Shown here piece by piece: positions 56,968-64,000 of a stretch of 64,000 bases of DNA. Within the stretch, counting starts at the first letter, position 1. Every line of letters begins with the position of its first letter. Origin of the DNA: an uncultured Allobosea sp. (GTDB lineage: Bacteria > Pseudomonadota > Alphaproteobacteria > Rhizobiales > Beijerinckiaceae); NCBI RefSeq assembly GCF_945957345.1, contig NZ_CAMFKW010000020.1, forward strand, positions 1 through 64,000, read 5' to 3'. A program made the translations under genes and the position numbers. The notes beneath the pieces were generated by a model. The model saw nothing but the letters and a program-made list of their open reading frames with translations, was not told where the DNA came from and did not search any database.

Positions 56968-57591
56968 ATGACGAGCGAGCTTCCGCGCCTGCCGTCCCGG
57001 CTGCCTCCCCATGCGCCCGGCCTGCGGGTCGGCCTGTTCGGAGGCAGCTTCAACCCGGCCCATGACGGGCACCGGCTCGCAAGCCTCACGGCCTTGCGCC
57101 GGCTCCAGATCGATCGCGTCTGGTGGCTGGTCACCCCCGGCAATCCGCTTAAGGATAATGCGAAGCTACCCTCGCTCGCCGAGCGCATCCGTCAGGCCGA
57201 AAGCATCGCAGGCCATGCCCGCATCGACGTCACCGGCGTCGAGGCGATGCTGCGCACCCGCTATACCGCCGACACGCTGCGCGCGCTGAAGCGGCGCTGC
57301 CCGGGCGTGAACTTCGTCTGGGTCATGGGCTCCGACAATCTCGCTAGCTTCCACCGCTGGAACGAATGGCGCGCCATCGCCCGGATGATGCCGATCGCGA
57401 TCATCGACCGGCCGGGCTCCACCCACAGCGCCATGGCCTCGCCCGCTGCCAACTGGCTCTCGCGCTGGCGCCTGCCCGAAAGCCGGGCCGCGAGCCTGCC
57501 GCGCATGAAGCCTCCGGCCTGGGTCTTCCTGCACGGCAAGCGCTCGACATTATCCTCCACGATGCTGCGCAAACAGGCCGGCCGCGATTGA
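56968..57591 (+). CDS. nadD: nicotinate-nucleotide adenylyltransferase
   Basis: Makes deamido-NAD from nicotinate mononucleotide and ATP. It is 207 residues, with the nucleotidyltransferase motif GLFGGSFNPAHDGH at about 22-35, WWLVTPGNPLK, VWVMGSDNLASFHRW and the late LSSTMLRK in place of SSTxIR. It follows proA by 15 bases, the usual order proA-nadD-rsfS in alphaproteobacteria. Confidence 0.96.
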   Translation: MTSELPRLPSRLPPHAPGLRVGLFGGSFNPAHDGHRLASLTALRRLQIDRVWWLVTPGNPLKDNAKLPSLAERIRQAESIAGHARIDVTGVEAMLRTRYTADTLRALKRRCPGVNFVWVMGSDNLASFHRWNEWRAIARMMPIAIIDRPGSTHSAMASPAANWLSRWRLPESRAASLPRMKPPAWVFLHGKRSTLSSTMLRKQAGRD

Positions 57592-57660
57592 ACTCCGGGG
57601 CTTCCCGGCTTATTTTGGGCGCACCGCGCCAACGCGCATCAGGATCGAGAGGATACGTCA

Positions 57661-58071
57661 CTGACCCGTCAAACCCTTGGTGAAGCCGAGCCGAAGCCGC
57701 TTCCCCAGGCTGCCGTCGCGGAGAATCCTTCTGCCGACAGCATCGCCCTCGCCCAGCGTGTCCTCGAGGACATGAAGGCCGAGGACATCACGGTGATCGA
57801 CCTCGTGGGCAAGACTTCGCTGGCCGACGCGATGATCATCGCGTCCGGCAACGTCAACCGCCACGTCGCCGCCATCAGCGAAGCCCTGATCGAAGCTCTC
57901 AAGAATGCCGGGAAGCCGTCGCCGAACGTCGAGGGCATGCCGGCTTGCGACTGGGTGCTGCTCGATACCGGCGACATCATCATTCACGTCTTCCGGCCCG
58001 AAGTGCGCCAGTTCTACAATCTCGAGAAGATGTGGGGCACCGACCGGCCGAACGAACGCCTCGATAGCTGA
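57661..58071 (+). CDS. rsfS: ribosome silencing factor RsfS, apparent CTG start
   Basis: Binds ribosomal protein uL14 and blocks subunit joining in starvation. The core is MKAEDITVIDLVGKTSLADA, MIIASGNVNRHV, DWVLLDTGDIIIHVF and VRQFYNLEKMW. The first ATG (57772) would cut off the N-terminal helix ALAQRVLEDMKAED. The frame is open back to 57592 without ATG, GTG or TTG. CTG at 57661 lies seven bases after GAGAGGA, so I take it as the start (136 residues). Confidence 0.85.
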   Translation: MTRQTLGEAEPKPLPQAAVAENPSADSIALAQRVLEDMKAEDITVIDLVGKTSLADAMIIASGNVNRHVAAISEALIEALKNAGKPSPNVEGMPACDWVLLDTGDIIIHVFRPEVRQFYNLEKMWGTDRPNERLDS

Positions 58072-58083
58072 CGTCGCTCCCGG

Positions 58084-58563
58084 ATGCGGCTCGCGGTCAT
58101 CGCCGTCGGCCGGCTCAAGGACGGGCCGGAACGCGAGCTCTGCGAGCGCTATCGCGAGCGTGGCGTCGCGCTCGGCCGCGGCATCGGCCTCAGCGGTCCC
58201 GACATCGTCGAGATCGCCGAGGGCCGGGGCCGCCGCTCCGACGAGCGCAAGCGCGAAGAGGCGCAAGCCATCCTCGCGAAAGCGCAAGCTGGCCTGATCA
58301 TCGCCCTCGACGAGCGCGGCCGCGCACTCGGCAGCGAGGCCTTCGCCACCCGCCTCGCCACCGCCCGCGATTCCGGCACCGGCCATGCCAGCCTGATCAT
58401 CGGCGGCGCCGACGGGCTGAGCGAGGAAATCCGCGACAAGGCCGATATCACGCTCGCCTTCGGCGCCCTGACCATCCCGCACCAGATCGTGCGGGCGCTC
58501 GTGCTCGAACAGCTCTATCGCGCGATGACGATCATCTCCGGCCACCCCTATCATCGCGTATGA
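58084..58563 (+). CDS. rlmH: 23S rRNA pseudouridine-1915 N3-methyltransferase
   Basis: The SPOUT methyltransferase that modifies helix 69 of 23S rRNA, 159 residues. It shows the family start MRLAVIAVGRLKDG, LIIALDERGRALGSEAFA, the SAM knot SLIIGGADGLSEEI and the C-terminal LVLEQLYRAMTIISGHPYH. It lies 12 bases after rsfS and overlaps the next gene by four bases. Confidence 0.96.
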   Translation: MRLAVIAVGRLKDGPERELCERYRERGVALGRGIGLSGPDIVEIAEGRGRRSDERKREEAQAILAKAQAGLIIALDERGRALGSEAFATRLATARDSGTGHASLIIGGADGLSEEIRDKADITLAFGALTIPHQIVRALVLEQLYRAMTIISGHPYHRV

Positions 58564-59906
58564 GCTTGCTGATTCGCTCCGGACTGCGCGGCCTGTGCCT
58601 TGCCGCCCTGTTGGCGACATCGGTTGGGGCACTCGCCCAGACGCCCCAACTCGACCCCGATGCCCTCCAGCGCGAGGCGATGCAGAAGCTTGTCGAAAAG
58701 CAGGCGCGCGAAAGCGAGCTCAAGGCGATCGAGCAGCGCCTTGCCGGAAACGCAGACGCCCGCGCGAATCTCGAGAAGGAGATCGCGGCAATCCGCGCCG
58801 ATCGCGCCGCGCTCAACAAGGCCCTGCTCGACACCACCGCGAAAACCCAGGCGGCCGAAGAGCGGCTCGGCGGTCTGGAGACGCGGCTTGCGCTGCTGCA
58901 ATCCAGCGAGACCGCGATTCGCCGCTCGCTCGACGGCCGTCGCAACCTGATCGCCGAAGTACTGGCCGCTTTGCAGCGCATCGGCCGGCGCCCGCCCCCT
59001 GCCGTGCTGGTTCGCCCCGAAGATATTCTCGAAGCCGTGCGCGCCTCGATGCTGCTCGGGGCCGTCGTACCCGATCTCCGGCAGGAGGTCGAGATCCTCG
59101 GCACCGATCTCGCTGAGCTCGTCCGGCTGCGTGACGGCATCGCCACCGAAAAGGGCAAGATCGGCGCCGAGATGGAGCAGATCGCGGCCGAGCGCCAGCG
59201 CCTGGCCTCCCTGATCGAGGCCCGCCGCGAACGCGAGGCCAGCGCCGCCAAGGATGTCGAGCAGCAGGCCGCGCTCGGCAAGGAGCTCGCCGGCCAGGCG
59301 CGCTCGATGCGGGATTTCGTCGAGAAGATCGAGAAGGAGATCTCCGTCGCCAACAAGGCAGCCGATTCGGCCCGCCAGGCGATCGAGCAGGAGACACGCG
59401 AACAGCGCGAGCGCATGACCGCGCTGGCCTTCAAGGATCCCGCCCGCCTCGCCCCAAAGATCGCTTTCGCCGAGGCCAAGGGACTGCTCTCCCTGCCCGT
59501 CTCGGGATCACGATTGCGTGGCTTCGGCGATTCGGACGGCGCCGGCGGCACGATTCGCGGGATATCGCTGGAGACCCGCCCGAACGCCCTAGTTTCGGCG
59601 CCTTCCGATGCTTGGGTTGTTTACGCGGGACCGTTCCGTTCGTTCGGGCAACTCTTGATCCTGAACGCCGGCGGGGGCTACTACATCCTGCTGGCTGGCA
59701 TGCAGCGGATCGATGTCGCGCTCAATCAGTTCGTGCTGGCGGGGGAGCCGGTTGCGACGATGGGCGAAACATCGGAAGCTGCCGCTACAACCGTAGGGGT
59801 GGGAACCGGGCAACCGGTTCTGTATATCGAATTCAGGAAAGACGGCGTCTCGATCGATCCGACGCCGTGGTGGACGAAATCGCAAGGCGAAAAGGTTCGC
59901 GGATGA
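58560..59906 (+). CDS. envC: murein hydrolase activator EnvC
   Basis: A periplasmic activator of amidases at the septum, 448 residues. A signal peptide (GLCLAALLATSVGALAQ) precedes long coiled coils (about 35-280) and a LytM/M23 domain. The metal ligands of active M23 enzymes are missing: LLILNAGGGYYILLAG has no His, and VLYIEFRKDG replaces HLHFE. That is expected for EnvC, which activates amidases rather than cutting murein. It overlaps rlmH and ctpA by four bases each. Confidence 0.92.
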   Translation: MSLLIRSGLRGLCLAALLATSVGALAQTPQLDPDALQREAMQKLVEKQARESELKAIEQRLAGNADARANLEKEIAAIRADRAALNKALLDTTAKTQAAEERLGGLETRLALLQSSETAIRRSLDGRRNLIAEVLAALQRIGRRPPPAVLVRPEDILEAVRASMLLGAVVPDLRQEVEILGTDLAELVRLRDGIATEKGKIGAEMEQIAAERQRLASLIEARREREASAAKDVEQQAALGKELAGQARSMRDFVEKIEKEISVANKAADSARQAIEQETREQRERMTALAFKDPARLAPKIAFAEAKGLLSLPVSGSRLRGFGDSDGAGGTIRGISLETRPNALVSAPSDAWVVYAGPFRSFGQLLILNAGGGYYILLAGMQRIDVALNQFVLAGEPVATMGETSEAAATTVGVGTGQPVLYIEFRKDGVSIDPTPWWTKSQGEKVRG

Positions 59907-61267
59907 TGCGCAAGGTTTCCCTCGTTCTCGCCGGCGCCATCATGGGCGCGGGCCTGACCGGACTGGCCACACAGACCAGGCTGCTCTCCTCGACCAGCGC
60001 GGTGGCCGCTTCGGCCGAGGTCTACCGCAGCCTCAACCTGTTCGGTGACATCTTCGAGAAGATTCGCACCGACTATGTCGACAAGCCCGACGAACAGAAG
60101 CTGATCGAAGCCGCGATCAACGGCATGGTCTCCTCGCTCGACCCGCACTCCTCCTATCTCGACGCCAAGTCCTTCCGCGAGATGGACACCGACATGCGCG
60201 GCCAGTTCGGCGGCCTCGGCATCGAGGTGACGATGGAGGACGGCGTCCTCAAGGTCGCGAAGCCCATCAAGGATACGCCCGCCTCCAAGGCCGGCATCCT
60301 CACCAACGACATCATCCGCCAGATCGACGGCCAGGAAGTGAAGGGCCTGTCCCTGACCCAGGCGGTCGAGAAGATGCGCGGCCTGATCAACACCCAGGTC
60401 ACGCTCAAGATCGACCGTCCCGGCAAGACCGAGCCGCTGGAGTTCACCCTGACGCGCTCGACCATCGTCGTGCCGGCCGTCGAGGAACGGGTCGAGGGCG
60501 ATGTCGGCTATATCCGCATCGGCACCTTCTCCGAGCAGACCTATGACGGCCTGCGCAAGGCGCTCGAGAAGACCACCAGCGAGATCGGCGCCGACAAGAT
60601 CAAGGGCTACATCATCGACCTCCGCAACAACCGCGGCGGGCGCCTCGACCAGTCCGTGCTGGTCTCGGATGCCTTCCTCGAGCGCGGCAAGATCGTCTCG
60701 ACCCGCGGCCGCAATGCCGAGGAGACCCAGGTCTTCAACGCCAAGTCGGGCGACCTGACCAAGGGCAAGCCGCTCGTGGTGCTGATCAACGGCTCGTCGG
60801 CCTCTGCGGCCGAGATCGTCGCCGGCGCCCTGCAGGACCATAAGCGCGCGGTCGTGATGGGCACGCGCTCCTTCGGCAAGGGCTCGGTCCAGACCGTGAT
60901 CCCGCTCGGCTCCAATGGTGGCCTACGCCTGACCACGGCGCGCTACTACACGCCGTCGGGCAACTCGATCCAGGCCAAGGGCATCACGCCGGATATCGAG
61001 GTCCAGCAGGACATCCCGCAGGAGATCAAGGACAAGCTCGTCGAGAACAAGGGCGAAGCCGCGCTCAAGGGCCATCTCAAGGCCGGCGAGGGCGAGGAGC
61101 AGTCCGGCTCGAGCTCCTATGTCCCCTCCGATCCGACCAAGGACACCCAGCTGATCGCCGCGCTCAACCAGCTGCGCGGAGTCAAGACCGGTGCCGCGGC
61201 CCCCGCGGAGAAGCCCACCGCTCCGGCGGCTTCCGCGACGACCGAAGCCCCCAAGCAGCCTAACTGA
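59903..61267 (+). CDS. ctpA: carboxy-terminal processing protease, S41 family
   Basis: A periplasmic S41A protease of 454 residues. After a signal anchor (VSLVLAGAIMGAGLTGLATQ) it has the helical start YRSLNLFGDIFEKIRTDYVD, a PDZ domain (about 95-180, GGLGIEVTMEDGVLKVAKPI) and the catalytic domain with Ser in INGSSASAAEIVAGAL and Lys in GTRSFGKGSVQTV. The tail is rich in Ala, Pro and Thr. Coupled to envC by ATGA; a second ATG follows directly. A strong hairpin after the stop probably ends the proB-ctpA transcript. Confidence 0.95.
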   Translation: MMRKVSLVLAGAIMGAGLTGLATQTRLLSSTSAVAASAEVYRSLNLFGDIFEKIRTDYVDKPDEQKLIEAAINGMVSSLDPHSSYLDAKSFREMDTDMRGQFGGLGIEVTMEDGVLKVAKPIKDTPASKAGILTNDIIRQIDGQEVKGLSLTQAVEKMRGLINTQVTLKIDRPGKTEPLEFTLTRSTIVVPAVEERVEGDVGYIRIGTFSEQTYDGLRKALEKTTSEIGADKIKGYIIDLRNNRGGRLDQSVLVSDAFLERGKIVSTRGRNAEETQVFNAKSGDLTKGKPLVVLINGSSASAAEIVAGALQDHKRAVVMGTRSFGKGSVQTVIPLGSNGGLRLTTARYYTPSGNSIQAKGITPDIEVQQDIPQEIKDKLVENKGEAALKGHLKAGEGEEQSGSSSYVPSDPTKDTQLIAALNQLRGVKTGAAAPAEKPTAPAASATTEAPKQPN

Positions 61268-61284
61268 GCCTGCGGGCTCGACGC

Positions 61285-61315
61285 CGGGCTCCTCGGGCGC
61301 CAAGCCAGGAGCCCG
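61285..61315 (+). terminator. terminator hairpin after ctpA
   Basis: CGGGCTCCT/AGGAGCCCG, a perfect 9-bp stem with a 13-base loop, lies 17 bases after the ctpA stop. The first T run (TTTT) comes only 12 bases later, next to a second small hairpin, so termination is likely but not certain. Confidence 0.55.
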
Positions 61316-61324
61316 TTCGGCTCT

Positions 61325-61377
61325 CGTTTTCAGATCGAAAACGCGCGACCGATCAGATTGCGATGCAATCCGATCGG
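61325..61377. repeat. double hairpin before the deacetylase gene
   Basis: CGTTTTC-AGATC-GAAAACG (61325-61343) is followed by CCGATCAGATTGC-GAT-GCAATCCGATCGG (61349-61377), 12 of 13 pairs. Two adjacent hairpins without a gene recall the other short palindromic repeats of this genome. It may also shield the deacetylase gene from read-through. Confidence 0.55.
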
Positions 61378-61455
61378 CGCGTACTCTGGCGCGCGGGCTG
61401 CTGATTCGGACCCGCGTCGCAACCTCGAGGACGGCCTCTCACGGCCGGAACGCCG

Positions 61456-62667
61456 CTGACGGAGCTCAATCGACCGCTCGGCCAGGATCGCCCGCCGGCC
61501 TCTGGTAGGCCCTGGGGACGCTGGCTTGCGACGGCGGCTGCCGGCTGCGTCGGCGCTGCCCTCCTCGGCCTGGTGCTGACGGTTGCCTTGCATCGCGATC
61601 CCGATGGCGGCGAACCGATGGCCGTGGCCTCGATCGAGAAGCGCGCTGCTCCCGTCCCCTCCGCGTCCACCACTGCCGATCCGGCTGCAGCCACGCCGCA
61701 CGGCCCCGCCAGCGCCGCCCAGCTCGAGAACAGCGCAGGCGTGACCGTGACACGCGCCGGCGAGGACGCGCCGGAAGCGATCATCATCACCATTCCCGAC
61801 GAGGCCCGCACCATCAAGCTGGCGACGGCGCCCGATAATCGCCTCGTCGAGCGCTCGCGCTACGGGCTGTTGCCAAAGACCGGCCCCGACGGCGCGACCC
61901 CGGCCAAGATCTATGCCCGCCCGCTCGGCACCGAGCCCTCGGCAAAGCCGGCGGGCCGCATCGCACTGCTCGTCGGCGGCCTCGGCATCAGCCAGAATGG
62001 CACGGCGGACGCGATCGCGAAATTGCCCGCGCCGGTCTCGCTCGCCTTCGCGCCCTACGGCACCGAGCTCGAGCGCACCGTCCAGCGCGCCCGCAACGAA
62101 GGCCACGAGGTCTTTCTCCAATTGCCGATGGAGCCCTTCGACTATCCCGACAACGACCCCGGCCCGCACACGTTGCTGACCGGCCCGAAGGCGCCCGACA
62201 ATATCGACAAGCTGCATTGGGCACTCGGCCGTTTCACCGGCTATGTCGGCATCGTCAATTTCCTCGGCGGTCGCTTCACCGCCGACGAGAGCGCCCTCTC
62301 CCCGGTTCTGCGCGAGCTAGCCGGCCGCGGCCTGATGGTCATCGATGACGGCTCCTCCCCACGCAGCCTGCTTGCCGGTGCGGCGGATCGCGCCCGTATC
62401 CCCGCCCTGAAGATCGACCGCGTCATCGACGGCGTCACGCGCGCCGACGCGATCGACAAGGAGCTGGCAGCGCTTGAAAATATCGCCCGCGAACAAGGTA
62501 TCGCCATCGCGGCCGCCAGCGCCCTGCCGGTCTCGATCGAACGCATCAACCGCTGGGCTCAGTCGCTGGACGCCAAGAAGATCGTGATCGTGCCGGTGAG
62601 TGCCGCCCGTAGTTTCCGCTCGCCCAAGAGCACCGGATCGATCAAGTCCACGGGATCGCTGCAATGA
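61456..62667 (+). CDS. divergent polysaccharide deacetylase family protein, apparent CTG start
   Basis: A membrane-anchored member of the divergent polysaccharide deacetylase (YibQ-like) family, regularly found after ctpA. The TM segment [20 protein letters not shown] is followed by a Pro/Ala-rich linker and a deacetylase-fold domain ([60 protein letters not shown]). A GTG at 61573 would delete the TM helix. The frame is open only to 61405 and contains no ATG, GTG or TTG before the helix; CTG 61456 begins [13 protein letters not shown], like relatives. Catalytic activity is unproven in this family. Confidence 0.8.
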   Translation: MTELNRPLGQDRPPASGRPWGRWLATAAAGCVGAALLGLVLTVALHRDPDGGEPMAVASIEKRAAPVPSASTTADPAAATPHGPASAAQLENSAGVTVTRAGEDAPEAIIITIPDEARTIKLATAPDNRLVERSRYGLLPKTGPDGATPAKIYARPLGTEPSAKPAGRIALLVGGLGISQNGTADAIAKLPAPVSLAFAPYGTELERTVQRARNEGHEVFLQLPMEPFDYPDNDPGPHTLLTGPKAPDNIDKLHWALGRFTGYVGIVNFLGGRFTADESALSPVLRELAGRGLMVIDDGSSPRSLLAGAADRARIPALKIDRVIDGVTRADAIDKELAALENIAREQGIAIAAASALPVSIERINRWAQSLDAKKIVIVPVSAARSFRSPKSTGSIKSTGSLQ

Positions 62668-63188
62668 CCGACAAGGCTCCCGAAGGCTATCGCCCCTGCG
62701 TGGGCCTGGCCCTATTCAATGCCGAGGGCCTCGTCTTCGTTGGCCGCCGCGCCGACAAGACCAAGCGCGAGCACGTTGCGCCCGGCCATGCCTGGCAGAT
62801 GCCGCAAGGCGGCATCGACGCGGGCGAAACCCCATTGGAAGCCGCGCACCGCGAGCTTGCCGAGGAAACCAGCGTGACATCGGTCGAGCTTCTCGCCGAG
62901 GCGCCGGGCTGGCTCTCCTACGACCTGCCCGTCGATATCGGCAAGGAGGCCTGGAAGGGCCGCTGGCGCGGCCAGGCGCAAAGATGGTTCGCCTTCCGCC
63001 TGACCGGCTCCGAGGACGAGATCGATATCCTCAACCCCGCCGGCGGCCACAAGGCCGAGTTCGATGCCTGGCGCTGGGCGCGGCTCGACGAGACGCCGGA
63101 CCTGATCATTCCCTTCAAGCGGGATGTCTACCGGCAGGTGGTGGGCTATTTCGCGCCCTTCGCGGCCGGAGCCGTCAGGAAGGGCTGA
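62664..63188 (+). CDS. rppH: RNA pyrophosphohydrolase
   Basis: A Nudix hydrolase (174 residues) that removes pyrophosphate from mRNA 5' ends and starts decay. The Nudix box is complete ([20 protein letters not shown] then TSV), preceded by HAWQMPQ. The N-terminus [20 protein letters not shown] and the segment [14 protein letters not shown] match RppH. Its ATG overlaps the deacetylase stop by four bases. Confidence 0.95.
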   Translation: MTDKAPEGYRPCVGLALFNAEGLVFVGRRADKTKREHVAPGHAWQMPQGGIDAGETPLEAAHRELAEETSVTSVELLAEAPGWLSYDLPVDIGKEAWKGRWRGQAQRWFAFRLTGSEDEIDILNPAGGHKAEFDAWRWARLDETPDLIIPFKRDVYRQVVGYFAPFAAGAVRKG

Positions 63189-63193
63189 GTGCC

Positions 63194-63781
63194 TCAGCCC
63201 ATCGTGTAGACGACGCGGCCGATCCAGTAGAACTGATAGAGGAGATGCACGCTGGCGAGCGAGATATGCACCCAGCGTCGCGCCGAGACATAGGCGATCA
63301 GGCACAGTGCCAGCCCGATCGGGACCTGCACGAGATAGTCGCCGCTCAGCTGGGTCCAGTGCTCGGTGCCCTTGATCAGCGTGTCGACGATATCCAGCAG
63401 AAAGGCCGCCGCCAGCAAGCCAAAGAACCAGCGCCGCCGCCGGATGAAGAAATCCTCATAGCCGGCATATTCCGCGATATTGTCCGGGAAGAGCAGCGCC
63501 GAGATCAGGTAGAGCACGACGGCATAGCCGATCAGGAAGAGATAGACGCCGAAGCTCCAGACCGGGATGCGCGACAGCCCGAATTCCCACCACCAGAACA
63601 GCACGAGCTCGAGCAGGATCGAACCGACCCAGAGCATATGCAGCAGCGAGACGCGGTGGCGGCCGGGATGCTGGATGAAACCGGCAATACCTGCCAGCAT
63701 TCGCGTGATGCCCAGGCCGACGACCATGCCCAGGACGATGCGGACATGGGTGAAGAGTTCGTGAGGCGAGACGGTCTCCAT
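63194..63781 (-). CDS. integral membrane protein of unknown function
   Basis: A 195-residue protein with about six hydrophobic segments, among them IVLGMVVGLGITRMLAGIAG, GSILLELVLFWWWEFG, FLIGYAVVLYLISALLF and FFGLLAAAFLLDIVDTLI. A basic patch FIRRRRWF lies between the third and fourth. I do not recognise the family. It converges with rppH, the stops being five bases apart. Confidence 0.7.
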   Translation of the reverse strand: METVSPHELFTHVRIVLGMVVGLGITRMLAGIAGFIQHPGRHRVSLLHMLWVGSILLELVLFWWWEFGLSRIPVWSFGVYLFLIGYAVVLYLISALLFPDNIAEYAGYEDFFIRRRRWFFGLLAAAFLLDIVDTLIKGTEHWTQLSGDYLVQVPIGLALCLIAYVSARRWVHISLASVHLLYQFYWIGRVVYTMG

Positions 63782-63864
63782 GCTCCGTGCTTAGAGCATC
63801 GGACGCGCTGGTGGCCATCGATTTCAGGACGCGCCGCATGGCGATCGCCACGACGAAGGCGAAA

Positions 63865-63941
<77 letters not shown>

Positions 63942-64000
63942 ACACGAAACTCCGTGTAGCATAATCGCGATGCGGGTGAAGTCCCTTCTTGTCATCGTCA

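Overview
This window is a strongly GC-rich chromosomal segment from an alphaproteobacterium. The likely group is the Hyphomicrobiales (Rhizobiales), and a Bosea-like relative is my best guess. The guess rests on gene content and order: atpH-atpA beside priA, a class I lysyl-tRNA synthetase, the proB-proA-nadD-rsfS-rlmH-envC-ctpA-deacetylase-rppH block, a rhizobial-style phn cluster, and dispersed palindromic repeats. I could not check it with a search. I see no prophage, insertion sequence, CRISPR array or plasmid gene; the gene order looks vertically inherited.

Layout. 1-4.3 kb: start of the ATP synthase operon (atpH, atpA, minus strand), priA and xerC. 4.4-9.1 kb: a DUF4337 membrane protein, then a minus-strand peptide/opine-type ABC importer (binding protein and two permeases, no ATPase) with an SDR dehydrogenase. 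9.3-12.2 kb: a two-gene hexuronate operon (uxaC, fructuronate reductase) behind a UxuR-like palindrome. 12.3-21.5 kb: housekeeping and catabolic genes (binding protein, M20 amidohydrolase, lysK, FAD-linked oxidase, nitroreductase, a two-domain beta-oxidation enzyme and a divergent enoyl-CoA hydratase). 21.7-29.2 kb: an alpha-2-macroglobulin-like protein translationally coupled to pbpC. 29.4-33.6 kb: an RND efflux pump and its adaptor.

34-46.5 kb is the functional centre: a carbon-phosphorus lyase locus. phnC-D-E1-E2 (phosphonate import, behind a Pho box) is followed by phnF on the minus strand, then divergently by phnG-H-I-J-K-L-M plus a DUF1045 2H phosphoesterase. phnN and a hexapeptide acyltransferase follow, head to head with overlapping start codons. 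Phosphonate is imported, joined to ATP-ribose by PhnGHI(L), stripped of pyrophosphate by PhnM and cleaved by the radical-SAM enzyme PhnJ. The cyclic ribose phosphate is then opened, plausibly by the DUF1045 protein since no phnP is visible, and PhnN makes PRPP.

46.6-54.1 kb: a globin-coupled chemoreceptor behind a perfect FNR/FixK-type box, a methyltransferase plus glycosyltransferase pair, a membrane-anchored XRE regulator, an ECF sigma / anti-sigma / secreted subtilase operon, and a DUF6481 protein. 54.5-63.2 kb: the proBA-nadD-rsfS-rlmH-envC-ctpA-deacetylase-rppH block, in which two genes appear to use CTG starts. The window ends with an unknown membrane protein and tRNA-Arg(CCU).

The most interesting points are regulatory and structural: four copies of a roughly 91-96 bp cloverleaf-like palindrome, a RIME-like repeat translated in frame inside pbpC, a 148-bp hairpin between convergent genes, the FNR-type box before an oxygen-sensing chemoreceptor, and combined Pho box and PhnF-type operators in the phn locus. 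I did not find a convincing wholly new gene system.
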